From NCBI GenBank assembly GCA_016721305.1, contig JADKIH010000023.1, positions 1 through 64,000 on the forward strand: 64,000 nt of DNA, written 5' to 3'. Both the position numbers and the translations under genes were made by a program. The stretch comes from Bacteroidota bacterium (GTDB lineage Bacteria; Bacteroidota; Bacteroidia; AKYH767-A; 2013-40CM-41-45). Below are positions 19,401 through 27,826 of this stretch, one piece after another (within the stretch, counting starts at the first letter, position 1; each line of letters starts with the position of its first letter). The notes beneath the pieces are model-generated. The model made no database searches, was not told the origin of the DNA, and saw nothing but the letters and a program-made list of their open reading frames with translations.

Positions 19401-22165
19401 TAAATTTTGCGAAGCAATTAATTCAAGCACACAATTACTGGCAGTTGAAAGGACTGAAAGTAGATTTGGTAATCTGGAATGAAGATCACGGTGGCTATCG
19501 TCAGATCTTGCAAAATCAGATTCAGGCGTTGATCTCCGTCGAAGTAGCCGATAAGCCGGGCGGAATTTTTGTAAGAGCATCGGATCAGATTTCGAATGAA
19601 GACAGAATTTTATTCCAAACCGTTGCTCGCGTTATCTTAAGCGACTCCGAAGGAACGCTCGACGATCAGCTTAATCGCAAAGCAAGTACGAAAGTGAATA
19701 TTCCTCTGCTCGTTCCGACAGCAACTTCAGAGCCGACGCAGATTACCGTTTCTGAGCCGAATGGCTTACTCTTCTTCAACGGCCTCGGAGGATTTATTCC
19801 TGACGGAAGCGAGTATGCAATTTCTGTTCACAACAAAGTACGCACACCGGCACCATGGTCGAACGTCATTGCCAATCCGAAATTTGGAACGGTAATTTCT
19901 GAAAGCGGCCAATCGTACACATGGGCCGAGAACGCGCACGAGTATCGTTTAACTCCGTGGGCTAACGATCCGGTTTGTGATCAGGGTGGTGAAGTTTATT
20001 ATTTGCGTGATGAAGAGTCGGGCCGTTTCTGGTCAACAACATTATTACCTCGTCCGGGAAATTCATCTTACACCGTTCGTCATGGAATGGGATATAGCGT
20101 TTTCGAATATCTCGAAGATGGTATCCGCTCGGAGATGTGGGTTTATGTCGACATCAATCACGCAGTGAAGTTTACTGTTTTGAAAGTTCGAAACGTATCA
20201 GGTCGTCCGAGAAAAATGTCGGCGACAGGATATATTGAGTGGGTAATGGGCGATATGCGTCCGAAGAATGCGATGCACATTTTCAGTGAGATTGAACCAA
20301 ACACCGGAGCGCTCATTGCAAAGAATCCATACAACACCGAATTCCCTGGACGAGTTACATTCTTCGATGTTGATGATCGTAAAAAATCGTTTACAACAGA
20401 TCGAATGGAATTCATCGGACGAAATCAATCGTTGCAGAATCCGGATGCAATGAATCGTACAAAATTGTCGGGTAAGCTCGGTGCCGGTTATGATCCTTGT
20501 GCAGCCATTCAGATTCCGTTCGAATTAGACGAAGGAGAAGAGCGCGAAATGGTATTCCGTCTGGGAACAGGCGCCGATATGAATGATGCAATCAACTTGC
20601 TCAAGCAATATAAGGGAATTGAAAAAGCCGCAAGCGCATTGCAGGGTGTGAGAGATTTCTGGAAGAAAACACTTGAAGCTATTCAGGTTGAAACACCGGA
20701 TCATGCGACAAATATTTTGGCGAATAACTGGATTACATATCAAACATTATCATCACGACTCTGGGGACGCAGCGGATTTTATCAATCAGGCGGTGCATTC
20801 GGTTTCCGCGATCAGTTGCAAGATGTATTGTCGTTGCTTCACGCACAGCCGGAATTAGCACGAGAGCAAATTTTGCTTGCAGCATCGCGTCAGTTTATCG
20901 AAGGAGATGTTCAGCACTGGTGGCATCCGCCGACAGGCCGTGGAGTACGTACACGTTGTTCCGATGATTATTTGTGGTTGCCTTATGTCACGATCCGTTA
21001 CATCCGTCAGACAGGCGACAAGCAGATTTTGGGAGAAATGATTTCATATCTCGAAGGTCGCTTCCTGAATCAGGAAGAAGAGTCGTACTATGACTTACCG
21101 ATTCAATCGATGCAGAAAGGATCGCTCTACGAACACTGTGTGAAAGCTCTGCAGAACGGATTCCGTTATGGTGAACACGGTTTGCCATTGATGGGATCAG
21201 GCGACTGGAATGATGGAATGGATCAGGTTGGAATACATGGAAAGGGAGAAAGTGTTTGGTTAGGATTTTTCATGTACGACATTCTGATGAATTTCATCGA
21301 GCTCGCCGATTTGCAGCAAGACACAGCGTTTGCTGAAACGTGTAAGACGGAAGCAGGCAGATTGAAAGAAAATGTTCAGAAGCACGCATGGGATGGTGAG
21401 TGGTATCGCCGTGCATACTTCGACGACGGAACACCATTAGGGTCGAAGAGCAACGATGAATGTCAGATCGATTCACTTTCGCAAAGCTGGTCAGTTATTT
21501 CCGGAGTAGCGGATAAAGAAAGAGCACAGACGGCGATGAATTCTGCCTACAAGAGATTGGTGAACAAAAAATACAATCTTGTTTGCTTACTCGATCCTGC
21601 CTTTGATAAGTCAGTCACCAATCCGGGTTACATTAAAGGATACGTTGCCGGAGTTCGTGAGAATGGTGGACAGTATTCGCATGCTGCGATTTGGATGATA
21701 ATCGCCTTTACAAAGCTTGGCGATTCAGAACGAGCTTGGGAATTATTGAAGATGATCAATCCGATTAATCACGGAAGAACGGCGGAAGAAATTGCCATCT
21801 ACAAAGTTGAGCCATACGTAATGGCCGGCGATGTGTACGCAGTTCAACCACACGAAGGACATGGCGGCTGGACATGGTACACTGGTTCGGCAGGCTGGAT
21901 GAGCCAGCTGATCACGAACTATTTCTTCGGTTTGCAAAAAGAAGGAGATACTTTAAGGTTTGTTCCTTGTGTGCCTGCCGAGTGGGGATCATTCAAGATT
22001 CACTACCGTTACAAATCATCGACATACGAAATTCATTTCACGCAAGATCCCGGTGTTGGAGAAATGCTGGTGAAAGACGGCGGAGTTGAATTAGCGGATA
22101 AGAGGATTAAATTGGAAGATGATGGCCGGAAGAGAGAAATTCAAATCACGCTTTACCGAGGGTAA
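13484..22165 (+). CDS. Cyclic beta-1,2-glucan synthase (GT84 + transglycosylase + GH94)
   Basis: One intact frame of 2893 residues, the size of NdvB/ChvB-type synthases. Order: an N-terminal region (1-410); two membrane spans (about 420-480); a GT84 glycosyltransferase (about 500-800) with DADTQLPRG near 641, SHDLIEG near 754 and RRTRWTRGDWQ near 790; more membrane spans (about 830-1000); a glycoamylase-like domain (about 1010-1570) with DFGYMSVSRMITRTNF, VPWGNSESGYN and MAHHQGMSLLS, matching the cyclising transglycosylase part of such enzymes; a beta-sandwich pair; and a GH94 module (about 2085-2893) with GFRDQLQDVLSLLHAQP and GSGDWNDGMDQVG, the latter holding the expected catalytic Asp near 2572. 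Known members build beta-1,2-glucan from UDP-glucose on the inner membrane, cyclise it, and trim it by GH94 phosphorolysis. No NdvA-like exporter is adjacent. Confidence 0.92.
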   Translation: MKQISKTAEDIVAQMRAYFLEKANKHTYANEEPLRSELFTSGQMEKHGKNLAETHRLSMKKGEDRVLRRLAENEKVLLEVQTLLTSVLDQDAQITPAGEWLVDNFYLIEEQIRTAKRHLPKGYSQNLPKLANKRAAGLTRVYDIALQIISHSDGRIDIDSLSNFVKSYQSVVHLKLGELWAIPIMLRLALIENLRRVSAKIAIDRIDRNLADHWAKRLIETAENEPRDLIITISDMTRSQPPLVSAFIAELNRQLSGKGSGFALALSWIEQRLLESGTTSLDLISSENQKQAADQVSVKNSIDSLRLLSAINWRDFVEEHSVVEKVLRHDPAGVYPQMDFDTRDQYRHVVEHVAQKSNLPEEEVATIVLRLAEKTAQAKTINDREAHVGFYLIGKGLMETRRAAKIPQSLLNNYRFILRGKAFFFYFITILGLTSALTAIEFWLIRNDGISKLLLLGILAISFIGISQFVITLVNFLSTLIVKPRLLPRMDYSEGIPTEFKTLVIIPSMLTNADEIDELVEALEVRYLANMDPHLQFGLLTDFTDANSQTLPKDQKMLDQVQRGIEELNVKYGFKENEMFFLFHRPRRWNDDEKIWMGYERKRGKLADLNAILRGTGYDRFSLIIGKTETLVDIKYVITLDADTQLPRGAAWKLIASMAHPLNRAFYNENKERVTNGYGILQPRVAVSLPDINASNFAKLHGNEPGIDPYTRASSDVYQDLFFEGSFIGKGIYDVDIFEKALGKKFPENRILSHDLIEGCYTRSGLISDVQLFEKYPSTYRADVKRRTRWTRGDWQIAAYFSPFIPDSNHKWKRNKLSALSRWKIFDNIRRSLVPIALTVFLILAWTVLKHPFFWTVVVTGMVLMPFFLSSAWHLLRRQKDIVLSQHIILFSLNFSSSFIQIAFTLICLPYEAFYTFLAITRTTWRMIFSHKKLLEWNPSAVEERLNPASLLASYRNMWFEPLIAITTLMYLLSYHPNRIWAALPILLLWMAAPAITWAMSRPITQRKSVLSNEQMDNLRLLARKTWGFFERYVTEVDNWLPPDNFQERPTPVVAHRTSPTNIGLYLLSNLSAVDFGYMSVSRMITRTNFTFDTLDVLPKHHGHLYNWYDTVSLDPLLPKYISTVDNGNLVGHLLTLKQGFLEILDQKTFDPKIFRGILDTVIVLLQNLTDEDQAKLKEFKAKIEESANSTYGNVSAGMNRLQEISALCAKALSQIEFQSGSLADWWQGRLTDQIEGMIENMEVLKPWFLINSCPEKFKNLFENENPSLNEISKISIYLPREIKSRRAEATTPEENAWLDLFLKTLNEAGILADARISTIDDQIFECDELSDIEWDFLYDKPKQLFTIGYKPEEYQRDPSFYDLLASESRLATFVGIAQGKLPEEGWFALGRLVSNPGRKPVLLSWSGSMFEYLMPLLVMPNYENTLLDRTYKTSVARQIEYGNQRNVPWGNSESGYNLTDVNSNYQYHAFGTPGLGLKRGLGEELVIAPYATVLALMVEPQQAYENLERMNAEGFEGEYGFYEAVDYTPSRLPRGQNNAIIYSYMAHHQGMSLLSIAYLLLNQPMQRRFESEPRFKASLLLLQERIPKATSYYAHTAPSTEKASANDSGSLRIIKTPNTPIPEVQLLSNGKYHVMVTNSGGGYSRWKDIAVTRWREDATCDNWGSFCYIRDLDNDTFWSTTFQPTMKKVKNYEAAFAQSRADFRGSMNRLETHTEIVVSPEDDIEMRRVNLNNHSDQTRTIEITSYAEVVLASAASDSMAPAYSNLFVQTEILRDHTAVICTRRPRSVGEHPPWMFNMLCSEGVQIEKVSYETSRNKFIGRGHTSANPVAMQSAGPLSGSQGSVLDPVVAIRYRVTLKPRQSVAVDFITGVGENRETCQSLIEKYQDLHNRDRIFELAWTHNQVVLRHINASEADTQLYSRLAGSVIFANSFLRANPAILIKNQRGQSGLWGYSISGDLPIVLLKVEDQENVNFAKQLIQAHNYWQLKGLKVDLVIWNEDHGGYRQILQNQIQALISVEVADKPGGIFVRASDQISNEDRILFQTVARVILSDSEGTLDDQLNRKASTKVNIPLLVPTATSEPTQITVSEPNGLLFFNGLGGFIPDGSEYAISVHNKVRTPAPWSNVIANPKFGTVISESGQSYTWAENAHEYRLTPWANDPVCDQGGEVYYLRDEESGRFWSTTLLPRPGNSSYTVRHGMGYSVFEYLEDGIRSEMWVYVDINHAVKFTVLKVRNVSGRPRKMSATGYIEWVMGDMRPKNAMHIFSEIEPNTGALIAKNPYNTEFPGRVTFFDVDDRKKSFTTDRMEFIGRNQSLQNPDAMNRTKLSGKLGAGYDPCAAIQIPFELDEGEEREMVFRLGTGADMNDAINLLKQYKGIEKAASALQGVRDFWKKTLEAIQVETPDHATNILANNWITYQTLSSRLWGRSGFYQSGGAFGFRDQLQDVLSLLHAQPELAREQILLAASRQFIEGDVQHWWHPPTGRGVRTRCSDDYLWLPYVTIRYIRQTGDKQILGEMISYLEGRFLNQEEESYYDLPIQSMQKGSLYEHCVKALQNGFRYGEHGLPLMGSGDWNDGMDQVGIHGKGESVWLGFFMYDILMNFIELADLQQDTAFAETCKTEAGRLKENVQKHAWDGEWYRRAYFDDGTPLGSKSNDECQIDSLSQSWSVISGVADKERAQTAMNSAYKRLVNKKYNLVCLLDPAFDKSVTNPGYIKGYVAGVRENGGQYSHAAIWMIIAFTKLGDSERAWELLKMINPINHGRTAEEIAIYKVEPYVMAGDVYAVQPHEGHGGWTWYTGSAGWMSQLITNYFFGLQKEGDTLRFVPCVPAEWGSFKIHYRYKSSTYEIHFTQDPGVGEMLVKDGGVELADKRIKLEDDGRKREIQITLYRG

Positions 22166-22282
22166 TTATACCATTCCTAAATGAAAATACGAATAGCGAA
22201 TGGTATATCCCGAAGGGATCTTGTTTCCTTTATTTCGTAAACTGATGTAAGATTGGTGTAAATTATTGAATTAGCGTTTCGG

Positions 22283-22322
22283 ATCGGCTTGTAATACATA
22301 GATATTGCAAGCCGATTTTTTA
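22283..22322 (+). terminator. Rho-independent terminator after the glucan synthase
   Basis: Perfect stem atcggcttg / caagccgat (22283-22291 and 22308-22316), 16-base loop, then six T. Confidence 0.85.
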
Positions 22323-22389
22323 TTTGCACCATCGTTTAAAAAACTGAAAATATTCTGTTTGGTAGATTTGTGTCAGAGTAATATAGAAG

Positions 22390-23101
22390 CTACTTTACTT
22401 TGCACCACAAACGTTGTACCCCGTATCTCCATTCAGCCTGGAGAATATCGATATTACAATCATGTAGTATTTGAGTGATTTCATCACGATCAAATTCTGA
22501 AACATGATCGTCGTCGGAGTAAATAAGTTTTACGTCAAGATCCTTTCGGTAGTGATTAAGAAGGTACCGATCAAAATCCGGAACTTCGATATAAATATTT
22601 TCAAAGAAGGTTTTGAATTTATTCAGAAATTCTTTCGGGTTATCGAGATGTTCGAGAATGTGAGAGAATCAGGACGTTGAATTTTTCTTTGTTGTTGCTC
22701 AGGTATTCAAAAGCGTCAGCATGAACATAAGTTAAGTTGTCGCGCTGATGACGACTTTTGGCGGTTTGAATAGAATTGGCGTTGTGATCAACACCGATTA
22801 CTTCTTTTGCTTTTTCTGCCAGATTAAAGCTGATATTTCCGAAATGACAACCGAGATCCAGTATTCGATCCGAAGATTTTATATTAGAATATAGAACTCG
22901 GTATGAGAATTTCCAGAATGGGTGATCTTTAACGGAATAGTGCTTGAACGATAATTCATGAGAAAGACGGTCGAAGATCCATTCCAGGTCCAGAAATAAA
23001 TGGAGCTTACGTTTACGAGAAAGAGGTAATAGCTTTTGAATCCTGTAGAGGAAACTTAACAAAAAGTTTTTCGGTTTTTTTCGACCTAATAAGATCCCCA
23101 T
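22390..23101 (-). CDS. Class I SAM-dependent methyltransferase, frameshifted
   Basis: Start ATG at 23101. SSDRILDLGCHFGNISFNLAEKAKEVIGVDHN is split over the SAM-binding motif I (DLGCHFG) and the acidic end of strand 2 (GVDHN); YVHADAFEYL follows. The frame stops after NVLILSHSRTSR. One base more near 22668 yields LSHILEHLDNPKEFLNKF, the usual motif after strand 4, and continues for 90 residues to the TAG at 22390 (WRYGVQRLWCKVK). Total about 237 residues. It resembles methyltransferases of polysaccharide gene clusters, but the substrate is unknown. Confidence 0.8.
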
Positions 23102-23201
23102 TTCGGCTTTTTTTCAAAACTAATTAAATTGTTCAAAAGGCTGAAACAGTTATTGGTTAGTTACCACCATTGGTTTTGTATACTAAAAGACCATTGTAAA
23201 G

Positions 23202-23239
23202 AAAAACCCCGAGGGATTAGGTTTCCATCGGGGCTTTTT
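23202..23239. terminator. Orphan bidirectional terminator hairpin
   Basis: Stem ccccga / tcgggg flanked by AAAAA and TTTTT, so it could stop transcription both ways. It lies in the 23102-23581 gap between two divergent genes, where neither gene needs a terminator. Nothing coding was seen in that gap. Confidence 0.6.
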
Positions 23240-23547
23240 AATAAACGGAGCTCTCTACTCGTTTTCGTTGTCAAAGAGGATTGATTTTATTGCTCTTTTG
23301 GTTATCGTTAATTCTTTACATCGTCTTTATTGATTTTGTATAATCTATTTACAAAAGATTTACCAGCAGAGGCGATAAATTTAGCAGTTCAAAGGTTGTC
23401 AGAGCAGGTGAGAGCGGGATGAATTTTTTCGCAAGGAAGGGTGAAGCATTTTCCGGTAAGTTTATGGTTCGAAAATGGAATGGCTAGGAAAAACGCCCCT
23501 AAACAAGCAGAATTCGAACAAAATTGTGGAAAAGGACAAATATTTTC

Positions 23548-23554
23548 TATCTTG
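23548..23554 (+). promoter_or_regulatory. -7-like promoter box before the sensor kinase
   Basis: TATCTTG followed by CCCC, like TACTTTTGCCCC at 1961-1950 (-) and TATTTTCGCCCC at 5004-5015. It lies 28 bases before the GTG at 23582 and well after the ATG at 23441, which favours the GTG start. Confidence 0.35.
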
Positions 23555-23581
23555 CCCCTACACACAAGAACACTATTCCGG

Positions 23582-25607
23582 GTGAAATCGATCCGTGCAG
23601 CATTACTACTTATTTTTTGTTCCGGCATTTTGCAAGTGCATGGCCAGGCTGCGGGTAAAGCAAAGCTTGATTCACTCTTGAATGCACTGTCAAAAGCTGC
23701 ACAAGACACTAACCGTGTCAATCTGTTAAACGATATTTCCTACTTCTATGCATATGTGAATCCCGATAGCGGAATTCTATACGCTAAAGAGTCGATCGAT
23801 TTAGCAGAAAAGTTGTCGTCGAACAAGCAACTTGCCGAAGCACATAATTCGCTTGGCATAAATTATCAGAGTAAATCCGATTATATTAATGCATTGGATC
23901 ATCATTTCCAGGCGCTGAAGTTGAGAGAAGAGTTGGGAAATAAAACGGATGCGGGAACGAGTCTGAGTAACATTGGTATTATTTACGACAATCAGCATAA
24001 TTATCCGAAGGCCCTCGAGTACTATCGTAAGGCCATGGAAATTTTCAAGGAAGCACATTACAAAAAAGGTTTTGCAACGGCTTTAGGTAATATCGGACTC
24101 GTTTATTATTCGATGAATGATTTTCCAAAAGCGGGAATGTTCATACGTGAAGCGATAAAGCTTGAGGAGGAATTAGGTGACAGCGGAGCAATAAATATCT
24201 TCCTCGGAAATCTCGGCAATATTTATTTGGCCGAATCGGATTATGAAAAAGCGCTTGAGTGCGACACAAAAGCGCTGAATCAATACAAAGCTAGCGGCGA
24301 CCGTGGCGGCGAAGCGATTAATCTGTGTAATATCGGCGAGATCTACTATCAGATTGCGAAGGATAATAACGTCCCGTTGTTAAACAAGTTTTTTAAAGGA
24401 AGTAAAACAAAGGCGCTCGATGCGGCTGCTAGTAATTTGGAATTAGCCGACAAGATATTCGGAGAACTAAATTACCTGGCCGGAATACAGGAAACAAGTA
24501 AGTACCTTTCAAGGGTAAGCGAGTTGCAGGGAAATGCGGCAAAAGCGTTGGCGTACCTTCGAAAAGAAAACGCGTATCGCGATTCAATTTTCAACGACGA
24601 AAACAGAAGTCGTATGGAAAGCCTCGAGAAAGAGCGAGATCAGGATTTACGGCAGAAAGAAATTGAAATTCAAAAGCTGCAATTAGACAAAGCGCAGAAT
24701 GAGCGTTATTATTTTATAGGAGGCATACTTCTTCTTTTGTTGCTGATTTTCGTTTTGTACAATCGCTTCCGCTTGAAACAACGAATCAGCGAGCAATTGC
24801 AGAACAGTCTGGAGCGTATTCGGCAAACACAGGCGCAGCTTGTAGAGCAAGAAAAACTTGCTTCGCTTGGTCAACTTACGTCAGGCATTGCGCATGAGAT
24901 TCAGAACCCGTTAAACTTCGTAAATAATTTTTCCGAAGTAAGTTCGGAGCTTGTTGATGAGTTAATGAATGAGGAGGACTTGGAGACACGCAAGCAAATT
25001 GCAGAAGACATTAAGAAAAACCTGAGCATTATTCATCAGCACGGCAAGCGAGCCGATGGCATTGTGAAAGGAATGCTCATGCACAGTCGTGGCGGAAAAG
25101 GCGAGAAGCAAATGACAGATATAAATGCGCTCATTGGCGAAACATTGAATCTGTCGTTTCATGCCATGCGGGCCAAACATCCCGGATTCAATTGTGAAAT
25201 TGTTACACAATTTGCGCATGAATTACCGGAAATCAATATTAATCAGCTCGACATATCGCGAGTTGTTCTCAATTTATTGAACAACGCCTTTTATGCAGTG
25301 AAAGAAGGTAGAGGCTCGGAATCAAAGGCCCTTCCTTCGAAAGTAACATTGAGCACAAGATTGGTAAACTCCGAGAAAGGCGATTCAATAGTTATTACAA
25401 TTCGCGACAACGGCCAAGGAATCCCGCAGCAAATAATCACCAACATTTTTACTCCGTTCTTTACCACAAAGCCCGGCAGTGAAGGAACCGGTTTAGGTTT
25501 GAGTATTAGTCGTGATATTATTAAGGCTCATGGCGGCGACATACGAGGTTGGCTCGGAAGTCGGGAAGTATACGGAGTTTGTGATTAACCTTCCGCTTCA
25601 GGCGTAG
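23582..25607 (+). CDS. TPR-containing sensor histidine kinase, frameshifted near the end
   Basis: From the GTG at 23582 a signal sequence begins (VKSIRAALLLIFCSGIL); the ATG at 23441 would place 47 unrelated residues before it. Five or six TPR motifs follow (for example SLSNIGIIYDNQHNYPKALEY), then a coiled coil, one membrane span (YFIGGILLLLLLIFVLY) and a kinase core: LTSGIAHEIQNPLNFV (phosphorylated His), VVLNLLNNAFYAV (N box), DNGQGIP, FTPFFTTK and GTGLGLSIS. The frame ends early after GGDIR. One base fewer near 25545 gives VGSEVGKYTEFVINLPLQA, the normal kinase end, stopping at 25605-25607. So it is probably a functional periplasmic-TPR, membrane-bound kinase. The partner regulator is not adjacent. 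Confidence 0.88.
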
Positions 25608-25700
25608 CCGATCTCTCCAGACGAAGACTCCGTGAATTTTATTCCGGATATAAACACCGGATTTATTTCATATAGAACACCAGCACAGCAATTTGAATTT

Positions 25701-27722
25701 ATGAAAAAGGGAAAGAGCATTTTCTTAAGTAGTTTAATTTGTTTTACTCTAATATCGCTCGGAGCAAGAGCTGCGGGTTTTGAAGTAAAAGAGTTTAAGT
25801 CTTGCACAAATATTTCAGCCGGCACGAATGACAGCGTTATAAATATCATAGCCGATCTTTCAAATTCAGTTTTATACGGAATTCAGGTGCCGACTGAAAA
25901 TCAGACAGCCGGCGGCAAATTCAGTTTTACTTTCAAATTGATTAATCACGAATCTGCCGGTCGTTTCTATTACAAAATCTATTATCAAAACGAAAGCTAC
26001 AAATTTGCTGAAGGCAGTGCATTAGATGCCGAAAACTTTTACGGAAGCTGGGGCGAAGCGACAGATGGTTTTCATTCTGTGAATGCTGCTTCAGGGGAAA
26101 TTGTAATCACCGACAGTTTCCGTATACAAGGTAATCCGCGCGACGAGAAAAAGTTTTGGGGAGCTGAGCCTGACTCTGCACTTCCGACAGAGGAAAAAAT
26201 TCAAGCTAAGATTGCAAAGATCCTGACCGATACAGAGTGGTTGGCCGGAATTGCAGCAAAGGCAAAGGAGAATAAGGTTAGTACAGAGGAACAGATGTAT
26301 AATGATGCAGTATGGGTAATCAATAACTCCAATCAGGAAGCAAAGACGATGAATAATCGTTGGAAAAGAAACCCACGTGCCGGCCTTTATCGTTTTATGT
26401 TAGTTGTTGTTGACTCTGCAGATTTTGCAAGTATTCCGGAGAGCGTAAAGGATATTTCGCACACCGACGGTAAAGGCTCTTTCAAAAACCCATTCTCGTA
26501 TTTTCTTCAGGAAAATAAAAACAAAAATGTTTTCGTGGCTTTAGGCGACAAATATTTGAAATTAAAGATTGCATTAGACTTGTCGTCGGGAATTTATATC
26601 GACCCGTATAAAGTAAATGACAGAAGCGTTAACAAATCGTATTTTAATTCAACTTGCGGGGAGACACAGGAGCTTTATCATCGTGCTCAGTTTGCACAGT
26701 ACATTCACCATATTGACAAAAACTGGTCGTTGGTGAATATTAAGAAGCAAAAAGATGTTGTCGGAGAAAAGATGACACGAGCCGAATATCTGCAGTACAA
26801 AACCAAGTACAAAAACTCGAGTGATACGGTACGAATTTTCAGCAGCAAAACGGATTGTCCGTGCAAGACGGTTAAAACCGATAGTGTTGGAAAGTCGATC
26901 AGTATCATTAATCCCGGTAACAAGCCCGGCGAGTACAAGAAGGAACATGTGGGAGTGATGTCAAGAGTCGGGCTTACCTATGGAAAGTGGCGTGCAAAAA
27001 TTCGCTTTCCTAAATTAATCAGCGACGATAATGTATGGAATGGAATCACTGCTGCTTATTGGCTCGCCTTCCAAAGCGATGCGAAGTGGAATAATCGACG
27101 CGATTGTAATGCGAGTGTTGGTTATATTCCCAAAGCATTGCCTGACAAAGAATCGTCGCTACGACAGTCACAGAAGTCGGATACTTACTCTGAAATAGAT
27201 TTTGAAATTTTGAAGGAGTCACGTTACTGGACAAAAACTTCATACGGCACCACCGGCGTATACAAAACCGAGAATGCAGCCGACAATCACGACATCACTA
27301 TTGCGTGTACGAACTGGGATTTGGCTTGTCACGAGCCGGTTAATTTTTTTCAGGGAGTGCGAGCAGCGAAAATCGGCGGAAAGCAGATTGAGTTTTGTCG
27401 TTGGAATGATTACAGTAAGCTGGTAACGGCAAAAGTTCCTCAGCCGCATGACGAAGTTTTTGACGGCGACTATTATTATTTTGAAATTGAATGGCAGCCT
27501 ACAGCGATTATCTGGCGCATCGGTAAAGATGAAAAGTCGATGCGAGAGATTTGTCGCATGGATGAGAAGACGACAAGCATTCCAAATAATCAGATGGTAA
27601 TGGTTATGTCGCAGGAATTCCACTATCAGGAGTGGTGGCCGACAGCGCCGTTTTTACAAAATCTGATTCCGTTTCCGAAAAACGATATCATAGGCACGTT
27701 GATGGAAGTAGTCATTGAGTAA
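25701..27722 (+). CDS. Secreted protein with C-terminal GH16-like domain
   Basis: Start at the ATG at 25701 (signal peptide MKKGKSIFLSSLICFTLISL). 673 residues. Residues 1-430 contain no domain I recognise, with many charged segments and a CPCKT motif. The last 240 residues follow the glycoside hydrolase 16 pattern: RVGLTYGKWRAKIRFPK, then TYSEIDFEILKE with E498, D500 and E502 in the ExDxE catalytic arrangement, then VFDGDYYYFEIEWQPTAIIWRI and FHYQEWWP. GH16 enzymes cut beta-1,3/1,4-glucans or galactans; the substrate here is not predictable. No T9SS tail, so it may be periplasmic or exported otherwise. Confidence 0.78.
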   Translation: MKKGKSIFLSSLICFTLISLGARAAGFEVKEFKSCTNISAGTNDSVINIIADLSNSVLYGIQVPTENQTAGGKFSFTFKLINHESAGRFYYKIYYQNESYKFAEGSALDAENFYGSWGEATDGFHSVNAASGEIVITDSFRIQGNPRDEKKFWGAEPDSALPTEEKIQAKIAKILTDTEWLAGIAAKAKENKVSTEEQMYNDAVWVINNSNQEAKTMNNRWKRNPRAGLYRFMLVVVDSADFASIPESVKDISHTDGKGSFKNPFSYFLQENKNKNVFVALGDKYLKLKIALDLSSGIYIDPYKVNDRSVNKSYFNSTCGETQELYHRAQFAQYIHHIDKNWSLVNIKKQKDVVGEKMTRAEYLQYKTKYKNSSDTVRIFSSKTDCPCKTVKTDSVGKSISIINPGNKPGEYKKEHVGVMSRVGLTYGKWRAKIRFPKLISDDNVWNGITAAYWLAFQSDAKWNNRRDCNASVGYIPKALPDKESSLRQSQKSDTYSEIDFEILKESRYWTKTSYGTTGVYKTENAADNHDITIACTNWDLACHEPVNFFQGVRAAKIGGKQIEFCRWNDYSKLVTAKVPQPHDEVFDGDYYYFEIEWQPTAIIWRIGKDEKSMREICRMDEKTTSIPNNQMVMVMSQEFHYQEWWPTAPFLQNLIPFPKNDIIGTLMEVVIE

Positions 27723-27779
27723 GTAACGGCCAAGGGAAAAGCACATCACTTCCACTACAGTTTAGCAAATGATCTTGTG

Positions 27780-27820
27780 ATTCCTCGTGCCCCTCGTGTT
27801 CTCGTGGTGAAAAAAGGTTA
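27780..27820 (+). repeat. Repeat B single arm
   Basis: ttcctcgtgcccctcgtg followed by ttctcgtggtgaaaaaa, between the convergent GH16 and MBL genes. Confidence 0.7.
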
Positions 27821-27826
27821 TACCGA

